In this document: one piece after another, positions 1-11,220 of the stretch
Position numbering within the stretch: position 1 is the stretch's first letter
How the letters are laid out: each line of letters opens with the position of its first letter
Source of the DNA: Azospirillum thermophilum
GTDB lineage: Bacteria > Pseudomonadota > Alphaproteobacteria > Azospirillales > Azospirillaceae
Assembly: GCF_003130795.1 (NCBI RefSeq)
Contig: NZ_CP029356.1
Span: 518,501-582,500, forward strand
Direction of reading: 5' to 3'
DNA: 64,000 nucleotides
The notes under the pieces: model-generated
Told to the model about the DNA's origin: nothing
The model's input: the letters and a program-made list of their open reading frames with translations, nothing else
The model's database searches: none
Made by a program: the position numbers and the translations under genes

Positions 1-753
1 CCCGGCCTCGGGACAGCGCAGGAAGCCGGTGCCGATCTGGACGGCGCTCGCCCCCAGCGTCAGGGCGGCGGCGATGCCGCGGGCGTCGGCGATGCCGCCG
101 GTCGCCACCACCGGGAGCCCGACCGCATCGGCCACCGCCGGGATCAGGGAGAACAGGCCGACCATGGCGGACTCGGCGCGGGCGGCGTCGAAGCAGCCGC
201 GATGGCCGCCGGCCTCCATGCCCTGGACCGCGACGACGTCGGCGCCGGCCGCCTCGGCGGCGCGGGCCTCGGCGACGGTGGAGACGTTGGCGATCCACAG
301 GATGCCGCGCTGCTTCAGCCGGGTGACGAACTCCGCCGGGTAGAGCCCCATGACGGAGGAGACCATCGGCGGGGCCGCCTGCAGGATCGCCTCGCACTGG
401 GCGGCGAAGTCGCGCAGCGGGGCGTCGGCGGCCTCCGCCGGGACCGGCGGACCCCAGCTGCCGAGGAAGGCGCGGACCTCCGCCTCGCGCGCCGGGTCGC
501 GGACGGGCGGCGGGTCGGGGATCCACAGGTTGATCTGGAAGGGGCCGCCGGCGCCGGCCCGCACCTCGGCGGCCCAGGCGGCGATCTCCTCCGGTGCCAT
601 CAGCAGCGCGCCGCAGGCGCCGAGCCCGCCGGCCTTCATGACGGCCATGGAAAGGGAGGGCGGGCAGGCGCCGGCCATCGGGGCCAGCAGGATCGGCAGG
701 CGCAGGCCGAAACGGGTGCAGAAGGCCTCGGCACGGGCGCGGGCGGCGTTCAT
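1..753 (-). CDS. nitronate monooxygenase family protein (3' end outside window)
   Basis: An FMN-dependent TIM-barrel enzyme of the nitronate monooxygenase / 2-nitropropane dioxygenase family, which oxidises alkyl nitronates to carbonyl compounds and nitrite. The reading frame is open from the ATG to the window edge. The N-terminus carries the barrel start PILLAPMAGA. The family hallmark MEAGGHRG, with its conserved His, lies about two thirds along. Near the edge are the flavin-phosphate motifs VVATGGIAD and GASAVQIGTGFL. The C-terminal part is missing only because the window ends. The start codon overlaps the stop of the upstream alpha/beta hydrolase by four bases (ATGA), so the two are probably translationally coupled. 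The exact substrate cannot be told. Confidence 0.9.
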   Translation of the reverse strand, partial: MNAARARAEAFCTRFGLRLPILLAPMAGACPPSLSMAVMKAGGLGACGALLMAPEEIAAWAAEVRAGAGGPFQINLWIPDPPPVRDPAREAEVRAFLGSWGPPVPAEAADAPLRDFAAQCEAILQAAPPMVSSVMGLYPAEFVTRLKQRGILWIANVSTVAEARAAEAAGADVVAVQGMEAGGHRGCFDAARAESAMVGLFSLIPAVADAVGLPVVATGGIADARGIAAALTLGASAVQIGTGFLRCPEAG

Positions 754-1565
754 GGCGTGTCTCCTTCGGGGGGGCCGGCTGCGTCGAGGGCGGCATCGAT
801 GGACGAGGCGGTGAAGACCGGCGCCTCCAACATCATGTAGTGGCCGGCCTCGCGGCAGACCCGGACGGCCAGGGCGGGATAGAGCGGCTCCAGCGCCGCG
901 CGGATGCGGGGCTCGCGGTAGGGCTCGATGTCGTGCTCGCCCAGCAGGGCCAGGATCGGCAGGGGAAGGCCGGCCGCCTGCGCCGCGAAGTCGGTGCCGG
1001 TGAACATGCGCAGATAGCCGCGCATCGCTTCAGGCCGGGCCGAGCTGCGCAGCAGGGCGAGCTTGCGGTCGAGCCAGACCGCGCCGTAGCGGTGGCCGGT
1101 GCGCGCGGCGATGGCCTCGCGCGCCGCCACATCGTCGTGGATCAGCGCCGCCATGCGGTCGAGCGTCGCCGCGTCGGCCCGGAAGCCGGAGGGCGGCACG
1201 GGGGAGATCAGGACGAGGCGGCCGACCCGCTCCGGCGCGTCGAGCGCGACGCGCTGGGCGATCATGCCGGACATGGAATGGCCGACGAGGTCGAAGCGCC
1301 GGTGCCCCAGCCCGTCCATCAGCCGCAGCACGTCGGCCGAGGCCTCCGCCGCGGTGAAGTCGCCGGGAAGATCGCGCGACAGGCCGTAGCCGCGCAGGTC
1401 GGCGAGGATCCAGGTGAAGCGCCCACCGTCCAGCCACCCAGTCATCGCCGCGTAATTGCGGTGGTCGGCCAGCCATTCATGCAGGACCACCACCGGCCGC
1501 GGGCCGGAGCCGACGCGCAGATGGCCGAGGAGGGAGCGGGAGGGATCGGCGGGGATGGCGTGCAT
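750..1565 (-). CDS. alpha/beta-fold hydrolase
   Basis: A 271-residue cytoplasmic alpha/beta hydrolase. The nucleophile elbow is GHSMSG (Ser97), the acid is probably Asp212 in GEHD, and the catalytic His is His242 in EAGHYM, giving a complete triad in the expected order. VVVLHEW near residue 27 is the usual oxyanion region. I chose the ATG at MHAIP because the family fold begins about 12 residues later; the open frame continues upstream without homology. It is the first gene of a two-gene operon with the nitronate monooxygenase. The substrate is unknown; esters, lactones or C-C bonds are all possible for this fold. Confidence 0.85.
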   Translation of the reverse strand: MHAIPADPSRSLLGHLRVGSGPRPVVVLHEWLADHRNYAAMTGWLDGGRFTWILADLRGYGLSRDLPGDFTAAEASADVLRLMDGLGHRRFDLVGHSMSGMIAQRVALDAPERVGRLVLISPVPPSGFRADAATLDRMAALIHDDVAAREAIAARTGHRYGAVWLDRKLALLRSSARPEAMRGYLRMFTGTDFAAQAAGLPLPILALLGEHDIEPYREPRIRAALEPLYPALAVRVCREAGHYMMLEAPVFTASSIDAALDAAGPPEGDTP

Positions 1566-1812
1566 GGCGCCCGAGTCTAGGGGGCGGCTGCGGGGCCGGG
1601 AAACGAATTCTCGTGATGGTTTCGTTCTGCGATCGAGATGGCAGGCACGGGCAGCGGGCCGGGCAGCGGGCCGGGCAGCGGACGGGATTGCGGGGGAAGC
1701 CAGCTTAAACCGGGCTTTAACCCTTCCCTGCTCGCCAGCCCTCGATTGCTCGGCTATAACACCCAAAAGTTGGTTAAGGCGTCTTAACGTCCCCGCTCGG
1801 AAGGTGTCACCC

Positions 1813-4800
1813 ATGGCCCGGTTGCTGGCGTTCCTCCTCGTCGTCCTCGTCGCATCCTTCCCGGTGCGGGCGGAGTATGTGCCGGCCGGCCTCGGCAACG
1901 AGGCCGGGGCCTATGCCGACAGCCTGCGCGCCAAGGCGCCGCCGCAGCCCAACCCGCAGCAGCGGGCGGACGCGCTGAAGCAGGCGCGGACCGCGCTGCA
2001 GCAGGGCAACGCCGCCGCCGCGGTGCCGAAGTTCGAGCAGGCGATCACGCTGGGCGCCGTCGCCCCCTCGGTCTGGCTGGAGCTGAGCAACGCCTGGATG
2101 GCTCTGCCGACGCCGAACAAGGAGCGCGCGCTGCAGGCCGCCCGCCTCGCCTATATCGCCGACGGCAAGGACGAGGACCGGGTGGCCGCCCTGTGGCGGA
2201 TGGGCGACCTGCTCGACGGCGCCTTCGGCCGGCCGGGCGACGCGGCCATGGTGCTGCGCGACATCCAGACGATGGCGCCGCGCCTGGACAAGGCCCTGCT
2301 GGAGGCCCGCGCGCCGGGGCTGGACGCCCGCGTGCTGGCGCTGCGCCAGAAGGCGGGGCTGTCGCTGCGCTCGGTCCGCGTCAACCCGGACGACGAGTCG
2401 CCGCGGGTCTGCTTCACCTTCTCCGACCCGCTGAGCAGCAAGCGCGGGCTGCGCTTCGACGACTTCCTGCGCATCGAGCCGCAGGCCCAGGTGGCGGTGG
2501 AGACGCGCGACCGCGACCTCTGCCTGCGCGGCTTCGCCCACGGCAACGGCTATGCGGTGACCCTGCGCCAGGGGCTGCCGGGCGAGGACGGGGTGCTGCT
2601 GAAGGCCGACGAGACGCAGCGCATCCGCATTCCCGACCGCACGGCCATGGCGGCCTTCCGCGGCTCCGCCTTCATCCTGCCGCGCAGCGGGGCGGACGGC
2701 ATCCCGGTCGTCAGCGTCAACACCGAGAAGCTGAACGTCGCGGTCTACCGCATCGCCGACCGCAACCTCGTCCCCGGCTCGCATGACGGCCGTCTGTTCA
2801 ACCCGCTGACCGGCAGCGCCGCCGAGGCGCTGGCCGAGCAGCATGGCGAGCTGGTGTGGAAGGGCACGCTGGAGACCAAGGGCGAGCGCAACAAGGAGAA
2901 CACCACGGCGCTGCCCTTCCGCCAAGCGGTGGGCGACACGCCGAAGGCCGGGCTCTACGTCGTCACGGCGGAGCCGGCGGACGTCGAGCCGGCGGACGAA
3001 TGGTCCGACCTCGCCACGCAATGGGTCGTGGTGTCGGACATCGGTCTCACCAGCTTCCGCGGGGCGGACGGCATCACCGTCTTCGCGCGGTCCTACGGGA
3101 CGGCCAAGCCGATGCCGGGGGTCGAGGTGGCGCTGGTCGCCCGCAACAACGCGGAGCTGGCGCGCGTGACCACCGACCAGCTCGGCCGGGCGAAGTTCCC
3201 GGCGGGAGTCGTGCGCAACCGCGGCGGCAACACGCCGGACATGGCGATGGCCTATGCCGGCGCCGATTTCGCCATGCTGGACCTGACCAGCGCCGCCTTC
3301 GACCTGTCGGACCGCGGGGTCGGCGGGAGGGCGGCCCCCGGTCCGATGGACGCCTTCGTCTATACCGACCGTGGCGTCTACCGGCAGGGCGAGACGGTCA
3401 ACCTCGGCATCCTGCTGCGCGACGACAAGACGGACGCGGTGGAGAACTTCCCGCTGACCGTCAAGGTGCTGCGGCCGAGCGGGACCGAGTATTATTCCGG
3501 TCTTGCTCCGGCCCATCCGGCGGGCGGCTTCTTCCTGCCGCTCAGCCTGTCGAAGACGGCGCCGCTCGGCGGCTGGCAGGTGCTGGTCTATACCGATCCG
3601 AAGGGCGAGCCGGTCGGCCGCGCCAGCTTCCAGGTCGAGGATTTCGTGCCGCTGAAGCTGGCGCTGGAGGTGGCCCCCTCCGCCCCGATCCTGACGCTCG
3701 GCCAGCCCTTCGAGGTGGTGGCGAGCGGCCGCTTCCTCTACGGCCCGCCGGCCGCCGGGCTGGACGGCACGGCGGAGGTGGCGCTGCAGCCGGACCCGCT
3801 GCCCTACCCGCAGTTCAAGGACTACCGCTTCGGTCTCGTCCAGGAGCAGATCGACAGCCGGCTGGAGACGCTGGAGTTCCCGACGACCGACGCCGAGGGC
3901 AAGTCGCACATCGCGGTCGCCCTGCCGGGCCTGCCGGACACCAGCAGGCCGCTGCGCGCGGAAATCCGCGTGACGCTGGCCGAGCCGGGCGGGCGTCCGG
4001 CGCGCAAGTCGGTGACCGTGCCGGTGCGCAGCAAGTCCTACGCCATCGGCCTGCGCCCGCAGTTCCGCGACGGCCATATCGGCGAAGGGCAGGAGGCGGC
4101 CTTCGACCTCGTCGCCCTGGCGCCGGACGGCACGCCGGTCGCCAAGCAGACCCTGACCTGGGAGCTGGTCGAGGAGCGCGTCACCTTCCAGTGGTACCGG
4201 CAGAACGGCCGGGTGAACTACAGCGCCGTGACGCGCGACATGCCGATCACCTCCGGCACCGTGACGGTGGGTGCCGACAAGCCGGCGGTCCTGTCGGTCG
4301 GCAAGCGCGACTTCGGCCGTTACCGGCTGGAGGTGACGGACAAGGCGTCGGGGGTCGCGACCTCCATCCGCTTCTCGTCGGGCTGGTCGATCGCCGAGGA
4401 TGCCGGCAACACGCCGGACAAGCTGGAGGTCACCACCGACAAGCAGGCCTACAAGCCGGGCGAGACGGCGCGGCTGAAGATCACGCCGCCCTTTGCGGGG
4501 GAAGTGCTGCTGACCGTCGCCACCGACCGGTTGTTCGACGTCCGCACCCTGTCGGTGCCGGCCGGCGGGACGACGGTCGAGGTCAAGGTGGACTCCGCCT
4601 GGGGGCCGGGCGCCTATGTCACCGCCACCGCCTTCCGCCCGCCGGTCAAGGGCAAGGAGCGGCAGCCGGTGCGCGCCATCGGCCTCGCCTGGCTCGGCAT
4701 CGATCCGGCGGTGCGCACGCTCGACGTCGCGCTGGACGCGCCGGCGGTGATCCGGCCGCGCGGCCCGGTCGAGGTCGGCGTGAAGGTTGCGGCGGCCGGC

Positions 4801-7025
4801 GGCGGTTCGCTGGACGAGGCCTATGTGACGCTGGCGGCGGTCGACGAGGGCATCCTGCGCCTGACCGACTTCGTCAGCCCGCAGCCGGGCAAGCATTTCT
4901 TCGGCAAGCGGATGCTCGGGCTCGACATCCGCGACGATTACGGCCGGCTGCTCGACGCGCTCGACGGGCCGTTCGGCGCGCTGCGCCAGGGCGGCGACGC
5001 CAGCGGCGCCGGGCTGCCGGTGGTGCCCTTCACCGTCGTGTCGCTGTTCAAGGGGCCGGTCAAGGTCGGCGCCGACGGGACGGCGCGCATCAGCTTCGAC
5101 ATTCCCGACTTCAACGGCGAGCTGCGGCTGATGGCGGTGGCCTACAGCCGCAGCCGGGTCGGCTCCGCCGCGCAGCCGCTGACCGTGCGCGACACGCTGG
5201 TGGCCGACGCCATCACGCCGCGCTTCCTGGCGCCGGGCGACGACAGCCGCGTGACGCTCAACCTCCACAATGTCGAGGCCGCCGAGGGCGCCTATGCCGT
5301 GACGGTGGAAGGCCGCGACGCGGTGACGGTGGAGGGCGGGCAGATGTCGGTCCCGCTGGCGAAGGGCGAGCGCAAGACGCTGGTCCTGCCGCTGAAGGGG
5401 GTTGCCGCCGGCATCGGCCGCATCGCCCTGTCGGTGAAGGGGCCGGACGGGCTGTCGCTGTCGCACGAGTACGGCATCACGGTGCGCCCGGCGCGGCCGG
5501 TCGAGACGCAGTTCGTCACCAGCCAGGTCGGGCCGGGCGAGCAGGTTCGCTTCGACGGGGCGCAGCTCGCCAGCTTCGTGCCGGGCACCGGCGGACTGTC
5601 GGTCAGCTACAGCACGACGCCGCCCTTCGACGTGGCGGGGATCCTGCGGTCGCTCGACCGCTATCCCTACGGCTGTGCCGAGCAGACGATCAGCCGCGCC
5701 CTGCCGCTGCTGGTGGTGCGCGACGTCGAGCTGGCGATCGGCGCCGACCGCAAGCCCGACGACGGGCTGGAGAGCCGGGTGCAGCAGGCGGTCGCCCGCA
5801 CGCTGGACCGCCAGCGCTTCGACGGCAGCTTCGGCCTGTGGAGCGCCTATGACTCGACGGACGCCTGGCTGACCGCCTATGCGACGGAGTTCCTGATCCG
5901 CGCCAAGGAGAAGGGCAACCCGGTGCCCGACAAGCCGCTGGCCGACGCGCTCGCCTGGCTGCGCCAGCGCGCCATCGCCAGCGCGTCCGAGCCGGGAGAG
6001 CTGGCCGTGCGCGCCTATGCCCTGCATGTGCTGGCGCTCGGCGGCATCTCGCTGCCCGGCCCGGCGCGCTACCTGCACGACACGGCGCTGGAGCAGCTTC
6101 CGACGCCGCTCGCCAAGGGGCAGCTCGGCGCGGCGCTCGCCCGCATGGGCGACCTGGAGCGGGCGAACAGCGCCTTCGACTCCGCGGTCGGCCGGCTGGC
6201 GCGCAACGAGTGGTACGCCGACTATGGTTCGACCACCCGCGACGCGGCGGCGCTGATCGTTCTGGCCTCGGAGGTCAACATGCTGGGCAACCGGCTGCCG
6301 GCCCTGCTCGATCGCCTGCCGGCCTCGGCCACGGCGGCCAACCGGACCAACACGCAGGAGAAGTCCTGGGCGGTGCTGGCGGCCGACACGCTGCTGCGCG
6401 GCAGCCCGACCCCGGTCGAGGTGGCGCTGCCGGGCGGCGTCAAGCGCAGCGGCAAGCGGGTGGACCTGACGCCGACGCCGGCGCAGCTTTCCGGCGGCCT
6501 GCCGGTGACCAACAACGGCAAGGCGGCGATCTGGCAGGCGGTATCGGTCTCCGGCGTGCCGAGTTCGCCGGCGCCGGCGGCGCGCGAGGGGCTGCGCATC
6601 AAGCGCTACTTCTTCAAGAAGGACGGCAGCCCGGTGAACCTGGACGAGATCCGCCAGAACGACGTGTTCCTGGTGGTGATGGAAGGTGAGTCGACGACGA
6701 AGCTCTATCACCAGCTCGTCGTGACGCATCCGCTGCCGGCCGGCTGGGAGATTGAGAACCCGCGCTTCGGCGCCGGGGAACCAGCGACTTCGAATGGCTG
6801 ACGGACCTGTCCGCCCCGATCAGCTTCGAATCGCGCGACGACCGCTTCACCGCGGCGCTCGACATCGCGGAGGACGGACCGCAGACCTTCAAGCTGGCCT
6901 TCCTGGTCCGGGCGGTGACGCCGGGCAGCTACGAGCTGCCGGGCGCTGCGGTCGAGGACATGTACAAGCCGCGCTTCTTCGCCCGCCAGGCCGCCGGGCG
7001 GATCGCGGTGAAGCCGGCACAATGA
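1813..7025 (+). CDS. bacterial alpha-2-macroglobulin, frameshifted near the 3' end
   Basis: A periplasmic protease trap of the YfhM class. The first 20 or so residues form a signal peptide ending in VRA, with no lipobox Cys, so the protein is predicted soluble or differently anchored than E. coli YfhM. A TPR-like stretch (about residues 45-130) precedes the macroglobulin domains. The thioester motif CAEQ is intact at Cys1288, in the context YPYGCAEQ. The frame stops at 6801, yet the next frame carries the normal C-terminus (DFEWLTDL through VRAVTPGSYELPG and EDMYKPRFFAR) to a TGA at 7025. One extra G in the GGGG run at 6775-6778 joins both into 1737 residues. The stop overlaps the pbpC ATG (ATGA), as expected for this conserved gene pair. 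A TATAAC hexamer at 1755-1760 may be a -10 box. Confidence 0.88.
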
Positions 7026-9159
7026 CCGGGGAGCGGGGGCGAGGGCACGCCCCTCCCCCCGCGGGGACGGGAGCAGGCGACGTTGGCGCAGGCTGCTGGC
7101 GGGCGCCGCCGCAGGGGTGGGGCTGCTTGCCGGCGGCCTCCTCACCCTGGACCTGCTGTTCCCGCCGCCGCTGCAGCGGTTGCAGGATCTGTCGGTGACC
7201 GTCACCGACCGGACGGGGGAACCGCTGCGGGTCTTCACCAACCGGGCGGGGGCGTGGCGGCTGCCGGCGGCGGCGGAGCAGGTGGCGCCGCTGTTCGTCG
7301 ATCTGCTGCTGGCCTACGAGGACCGCCGCTTCAACGACCATCCCGGCGTCGATCCGCTGGCCGTGCTGCGGGCGGCGGGGCAGAACCTGACGGCGGGGCA
7401 TGTCGTCTCCGGCGCCTCGACCCTGACGATGCAGGTCGCCCGCCTGCTGGAGCCGCGGCCGCGCACCCTGCGGTCGAAGCTGATCGAGATGGCGCGGGCG
7501 GCCCAGCTCGAATGGCGCTACGACAAGCAGGCGATCCTCGGCATGTACCTGACGCTGGCGCCCTATGGCGGCAATGTCGAGGGCATCCGGGCCGCCTCGC
7601 TGACCCTGTTCGGCAAGCCGCCGAAGGAGCTGACCCCGGCGGAGGCGGCGCTGCTGGTCGCCCTGCCGCAGGCGCCGTCGCTGCTGCGGCCCGACCGGGC
7701 GGCCGAGCGGGCGCGGGCGGCGCGCGACAAGGTTCTCGACCGCGCCGTGCTGGCCGGTGCGCTCTCCCCGCGCGCCGCGCAGGAGGCGAAGCAGGAGCCG
7801 GTGCCGGCGGGCAAGCTGGCGCTGCCGGCCTCCGCCCCGCATCTGGCAGACCTGCTGCGCGCGGCGCATCCCGGCGCTCCGCTGGTGGCGACCACCCTCG
7901 ACGGCGGCCTGCAGCGCTCCGTCGAGCTGCTGGCCCGGCGCGAGGTCGAGACGCTGCACGAGCGGGCGGGGATCGCCGTCCTGGTGGTGGACAACCGGAC
8001 CCGCCGGATCCTCGCCTGGGTCGGCAGCCCGGATTTCCTCGACGAGCGGCGGCAGGGACCCATCGACATGGTGCGGGCCGTCCGCTCGCCGGGGTCGGCG
8101 CTGAAGCCCTTCATCTACGGGTTGGGCTTCGACGACGGGGTGATCCACCCGCTGACCCAGGTCGCCGACGTCTCCACCCGCTTCGGCGACTATGCGCCGC
8201 GCAACTTCGACCGCGGTTTCAGCGGCGACCTGACGATCGCCGAGGCGCTGCAGCGCTCGCTGAACGTGCCGGCGGTGCTGGTGCTGGACCGCGTGGGACC
8301 GGTGCGCTTCGCCGAGGCGCTGCGGCGGGCGGGCGTCACGCTGGTGATGCCGCCGGGCACGACGCAGCCGGGCCTTCCGGTGGCGCTCGGCGGTGCCTCG
8401 ATCAGCCTGCTGGACATGGCGACGCTCTATGCCGGGCTGGCGCGCGACGGCCTCGTCGCGCCCCTGCGTGCCGACCCGGCGGCGGAGGGAAAAGCGCAAG
8501 AGGGGGAGGAGGTCCGGCTGCTCTCCTCGGCGGCCGCGCAGCAGGTGCGGGCGATCCTGGAGGGGGCGCCGCCGCCGGCCGGCGTGGTGCAGGACCAGGG
8601 GCAGCAGGCGCTCGGCCCCATCGCGCTGAAGACGGGGACCAGCTTCGGCTTCCGCGACGCCTGGGCCTTCGGGGTGACGGAGCGTTTCACGGTCGGCGTC
8701 TGGGTCGGCCGTCCCGACGGAACGCCGAGCCCCGACCGCTATGGCCGCAACACGGCGGCCCCGCTGCTCTACCGCGTCTACGACCTGCTGCCGCGCGACC
8801 GCGGCCGGCCGGCCGGACCGCTGGCCGCCGGCAATGCGCCGCCGGTGCTGCTGCGCCGGCTGAACGCCGGGGACCCGACGCTGGCCGCCGGGCCGCGCCA
8901 GCCCGACCGGCTGCGGCTGGTCTTCCCGTCGAACGACATGGTGCTGGAGGCGCTGGGGCCGGACGGGCAGGGCGATCCGCTGACCCTGTCGGCGACCGGC
9001 GGCCGGCGCCCGCTGTCCTGGCTGGTCGACGGGCGGCGGGTGGCGGTGACGCCGATCCGACGCGACGTCGAATGGCGCCCGGACGGCGCCGGCACCGTGC
9101 GGATCACGGTGCTGGACGCCGACGGCCGAAGCGACAGCGCGACGGTCGAGATCCGGTGA
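7022..9159 (+). CDS. pbpC: penicillin-binding protein 1C, frameshifted near the 5' end
   Basis: A bifunctional peptidoglycan glycosyltransferase/transpeptidase. An N-terminal membrane anchor (RRLLAGAAAGVGLLAGG) is followed by a GT51 domain (EDRRFNDHPGVDP, then STLTMQVARLLEPRPRT), the transpeptidase with SxxK in SPGSALKPF, SLN and KTGTSFGFRDAW, and a C-terminal domain typical of PBP1C. The intact frame opens only at an internal GTG at 7117, which would cut into the anchor. An ATG at 7022 overlaps the macroglobulin stop. One added C in the CCCCCC run at 7055-7060 connects that ATG to the main frame and gives 712 residues. It pairs with alpha-2-macroglobulin, which is thought to protect the periplasm from attacking proteases while PBP1C repairs the wall. 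Confidence 0.9.
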
Positions 9160-9164
9160 GCGGA

Positions 9165-9182
9165 ACGGCCGGTGCCGGCCGT
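9165..9182. terminator. hairpin between convergent genes
   Basis: ACGGCCG and CGGCCGT form a perfect 7-bp stem around the loop GTGC. It sits exactly between the stop codons of the convergent pbpC and gfa genes and could act in both directions. There is no U-run, so intrinsic termination is only inferred from position and symmetry. Confidence 0.4.
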
Positions 9183-9763
9183 CAGGCCGCCATCGCGGAC
9201 CGGCTCTTCGCCACATGGGCGGCGATCAGGTCCATCAGGGGCGGCGACAGGCAGTCGTAGGGCTCCAGCCCCAACTCGCGCAGGCGGGCGCGGACCGCCG
9301 GCATCATGTCCGGCGAGGCGCCGGATTCGATGATGGAGGAGACGAAGGCGGCGAATTCCGGGGCGCTCCACCCCTCTTCGTCCGACAGTTCGGTGTGGAC
9401 GAAGTCCAGCCCATAGAAGGGATGGTCCTTGTTCTCGATCCGGCCGAACATATGGACGCCGCAGTCGCGGCAGGCATGACGCTGGATCGTCGCCGCGGGA
9501 TCGACGACGCGCAGCTTGTCGCCGTTCGCCGTCACCTGGAGATTGTCCCGCGGCACCACCGCGACCATGGAGAACAGGGCCCCGGACGGCTTCCAGCACT
9601 TGGTGCAGCCGCAGACATGGTTGTGCGCGGTGTTGCCGGTGATGGTGATCTCCACCGGGTTCTCGGCGCAGTTGCAGTGCAGGCGGCCTCCGGCGAAGGC
9701 GGGGTCGCCGTGCCGGATGCCGGTGTCGACCGACGGGTGAATCCGGATGGTCTGGTCGTTCAT
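9182..9763 (-). CDS. gfa: S-(hydroxymethyl)glutathione synthase (formaldehyde-activating, Gfa)
   Basis: A 193-residue zinc enzyme that promotes condensation of formaldehyde with glutathione, the first step of glutathione-dependent formaldehyde oxidation. The zinc-binding cysteines are all visible: Cys30/Cys32 (HCNC), Cys51/Cys53/Cys56 (CGCTKCW) and Cys98/Cys101 ([13 protein letters not shown]). Length matches the family. The ATG is preceded by a strong Shine-Dalgarno (GGAGGA) nine bases upstream. It stands alone, with no adjacent class III alcohol dehydrogenase or S-formylglutathione hydrolase. Its 5' region (about 285 bases to the next gene) shows no obvious gene. Confidence 0.93.
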   Translation of the reverse strand: MNDQTIRIHPSVDTGIRHGDPAFAGGRLHCNCAENPVEITITGNTAHNHVCGCTKCWKPSGALFSMVAVVPRDNLQVTANGDKLRVVDPAATIQRHACRDCGVHMFGRIENKDHPFYGLDFVHTELSDEEGWSAPEFAAFVSSIIESGASPDMMPAVRARLRELGLEPYDCLSPPLMDLIAAHVAKSRSAMAA

Positions 9764-10049
9764 GGTGACGTTTCCTCCCGATCATTGGGTGGCGATACGA
9801 TCACGTCATCCCGCATGTCCTTGTTATGCTGCCTGCTTTCCTGCAGGTCCCGTTCGGTCGCCGAGGCAATGACGGTGCGGTCCGGCGCAGGCCTGCGCCG
9901 GGCTTGTCTTCAGCGGATTGGACGCGGATCGATCCGGTCAGCGTCGCACAGCTTCGCCGGCCGTTCCATTATCTGGAAGGGACGGGCCGTTGATCATTCG
10001 GACTGTGGGGGAGACGGAATACGACCGATCAAGCGGATAGGGCGGAAGG

Positions 10050-10259
10050 TCAGGAGGCGCGGAGCAGATCCGTGCGCTTGCCCGCCATGGCGCGACGGCC
10101 GCCGGACGCATCGCTCCACATCCGCAGGCGCACCCGCATCTGCTTGCGGCAGTCGCTGGAGCAGTAGAGCGGGGCCGGTCCGCGGTTGGACGGGCGGGCG
10201 AAGGGGCGGCCGCAGCAGGTGCAGTGCAGAGTCCGGCCCGGACGGACGGAGGCGATCAT
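10050..10259 (-). CDS. small zinc-ribbon-like protein
   Basis: A predicted 69-residue basic protein with two knuckles, Cys13-X2-Cys16 (CTCCGRPF) and Cys33-X3-Cys37 (YCSSDCR), spaced as in small treble-clef or zinc-ribbon proteins. The tail is rich in Arg and Lys, which would suit nucleic-acid binding. The start ATG has AAGG seven bases upstream. I do not recognise a named family and its partners are unknown. It is flanked by non-coding DNA on both sides, so context gives no help. The metal site is inferred from cysteine spacing alone. Confidence 0.6.
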   Translation of the reverse strand: MIASVRPGRTLHCTCCGRPFARPSNRGPAPLYCSSDCRKQMRVRLRMWSDASGGRRAMAGKRTDLLRAS

Positions 10260-10655
10260 GACCTTGGAGACCCGTTGTTTCGACTGGCCCGGACTATAGG
10301 AACGCGATGTTGCAGTTTGATGCTCGCCTGCGTGACTACTCCCATTGAGAGGCGGCTCCGCCGCAGCGGTCCCGGCGCCGCTGCCGAACCGACCGCCCGG
10401 CTGCCGAGTGCATCGCCGTGACGGGCAACGGGGACGGGAGCAGGGCGGGGACGGACGGCTCGCCAACGGTGGTCGCGACGGTGCTGAACGAGGCCGCGTC
10501 ATGGTGCTGGGCACGCAGGTGCCGGTCGGCACGGCCGGCGGAGCCGGGGCGCTGCTTGCGCTGATCCCATCGCCATGGTTCGGCTTCCCGCTGGCGATGC
10601 GTGCGAGGCGGAGAGGCTGATTGACCCGGCGGGGAGGCCGCCTTATCTCCAGCAC
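10260..10655. other. non-coding stretch, nothing recognised
   Basis: About 400 bases between the divergent zinc-ribbon gene and the His/Cys protein gene. Short open frames exist on both strands but none has family-like sequence or a plausible ribosome site. A small GC hairpin (GCGGC-tcc-GCCGC) lies near 10355. I found no riboswitch signature; it probably holds the promoters of the two flanking genes. Confidence 0.4.
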
Positions 10656-11116
10656 ATGACGGCTGGCAGGAACAGGCAAGGACGGCATGGCGGCGCGGGC
10701 TGGGTGCTCGTGGCCGTTCTGCTGCTCGCCGGGATGCTGCTGGGTGGTGGTGCGCCGGCCGCGGCCATGGACGGGCACCGTTCCGGATGGCATGGGGGCA
10801 CGGTGCGCCGCAGGTACCGGGCGTCGCTTCGCACTCCGCCGTGTCCGGACCGGCTGCCGTGGCCGCATTGGGCGTGTCCGCATCGGGCGTCTTGGCGGCT
10901 GGCCGATCCGATCATGGGCCGCCGCGGCATCACGGCGGCGGTCCGCCCCTCTGCTGCAGCGGCGTCGCCTGCCTGATCATGCATGCCGGTCTGCCGGCGT
11001 CCGACGGCCTGCCCTGGCCGAGCGCCGCCGGGCGCAAGCTGCCGCTGCCGGCCGAACGGCTGGCGGAAGGGCTGGGCGTGCCGCCCGCGCTCCGACCACC
11101 ACGCGCGACCGCCTGA
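10656..11116 (+). CDS. secreted His/Cys-containing protein, frameshifted; likely metal-associated
   Basis: Two overlapping frames make one sensible protein of 153 residues if one G is added to the GGGGG run at 10794-10798. The first part supplies a signal peptide (WVLVAVLLLAGMLLGGGAPAAA). The second supplies a His/Gly-rich stretch (HGPPRHHGGGPP) followed by LCCSGVACLIMHAG and a Pro/Arg tail. The pattern resembles the small cysteine-containing secreted proteins often encoded beside copper-resistance genes, but I cannot name a family with certainty. The multicopper oxidase gene begins 104 bases downstream on the same strand, supporting a role in copper handling. Function is inferred from context and composition. 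Confidence 0.55.
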
Positions 11117-11220
11117 CCGGCGCGGACGGGGTCCGTCCGTCGCCGGAGCATCCGCATGCCCGCCGGGCGCCGGTCCGGCGCCGCGGGCCTTCAGGCACAC
11201 CCATCGACGGATCGCGCATC

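Noticed and set aside
1807..6729. A 1640-codon open frame antisense to the alpha-2-macroglobulin gene
   Set aside because: It is low-complexity Arg/Gly/His/Ala sequence typical of the antisense frame of GC-rich genes, with no family motif; the sense strand is clearly coding.
10260..10655. Possible cobalamin or metal riboswitch before the His/Cys protein and oxidase genes
   Set aside because: The GGTGCC-like and GC hairpin pieces do not assemble into a recognised consensus such as the B12 box.
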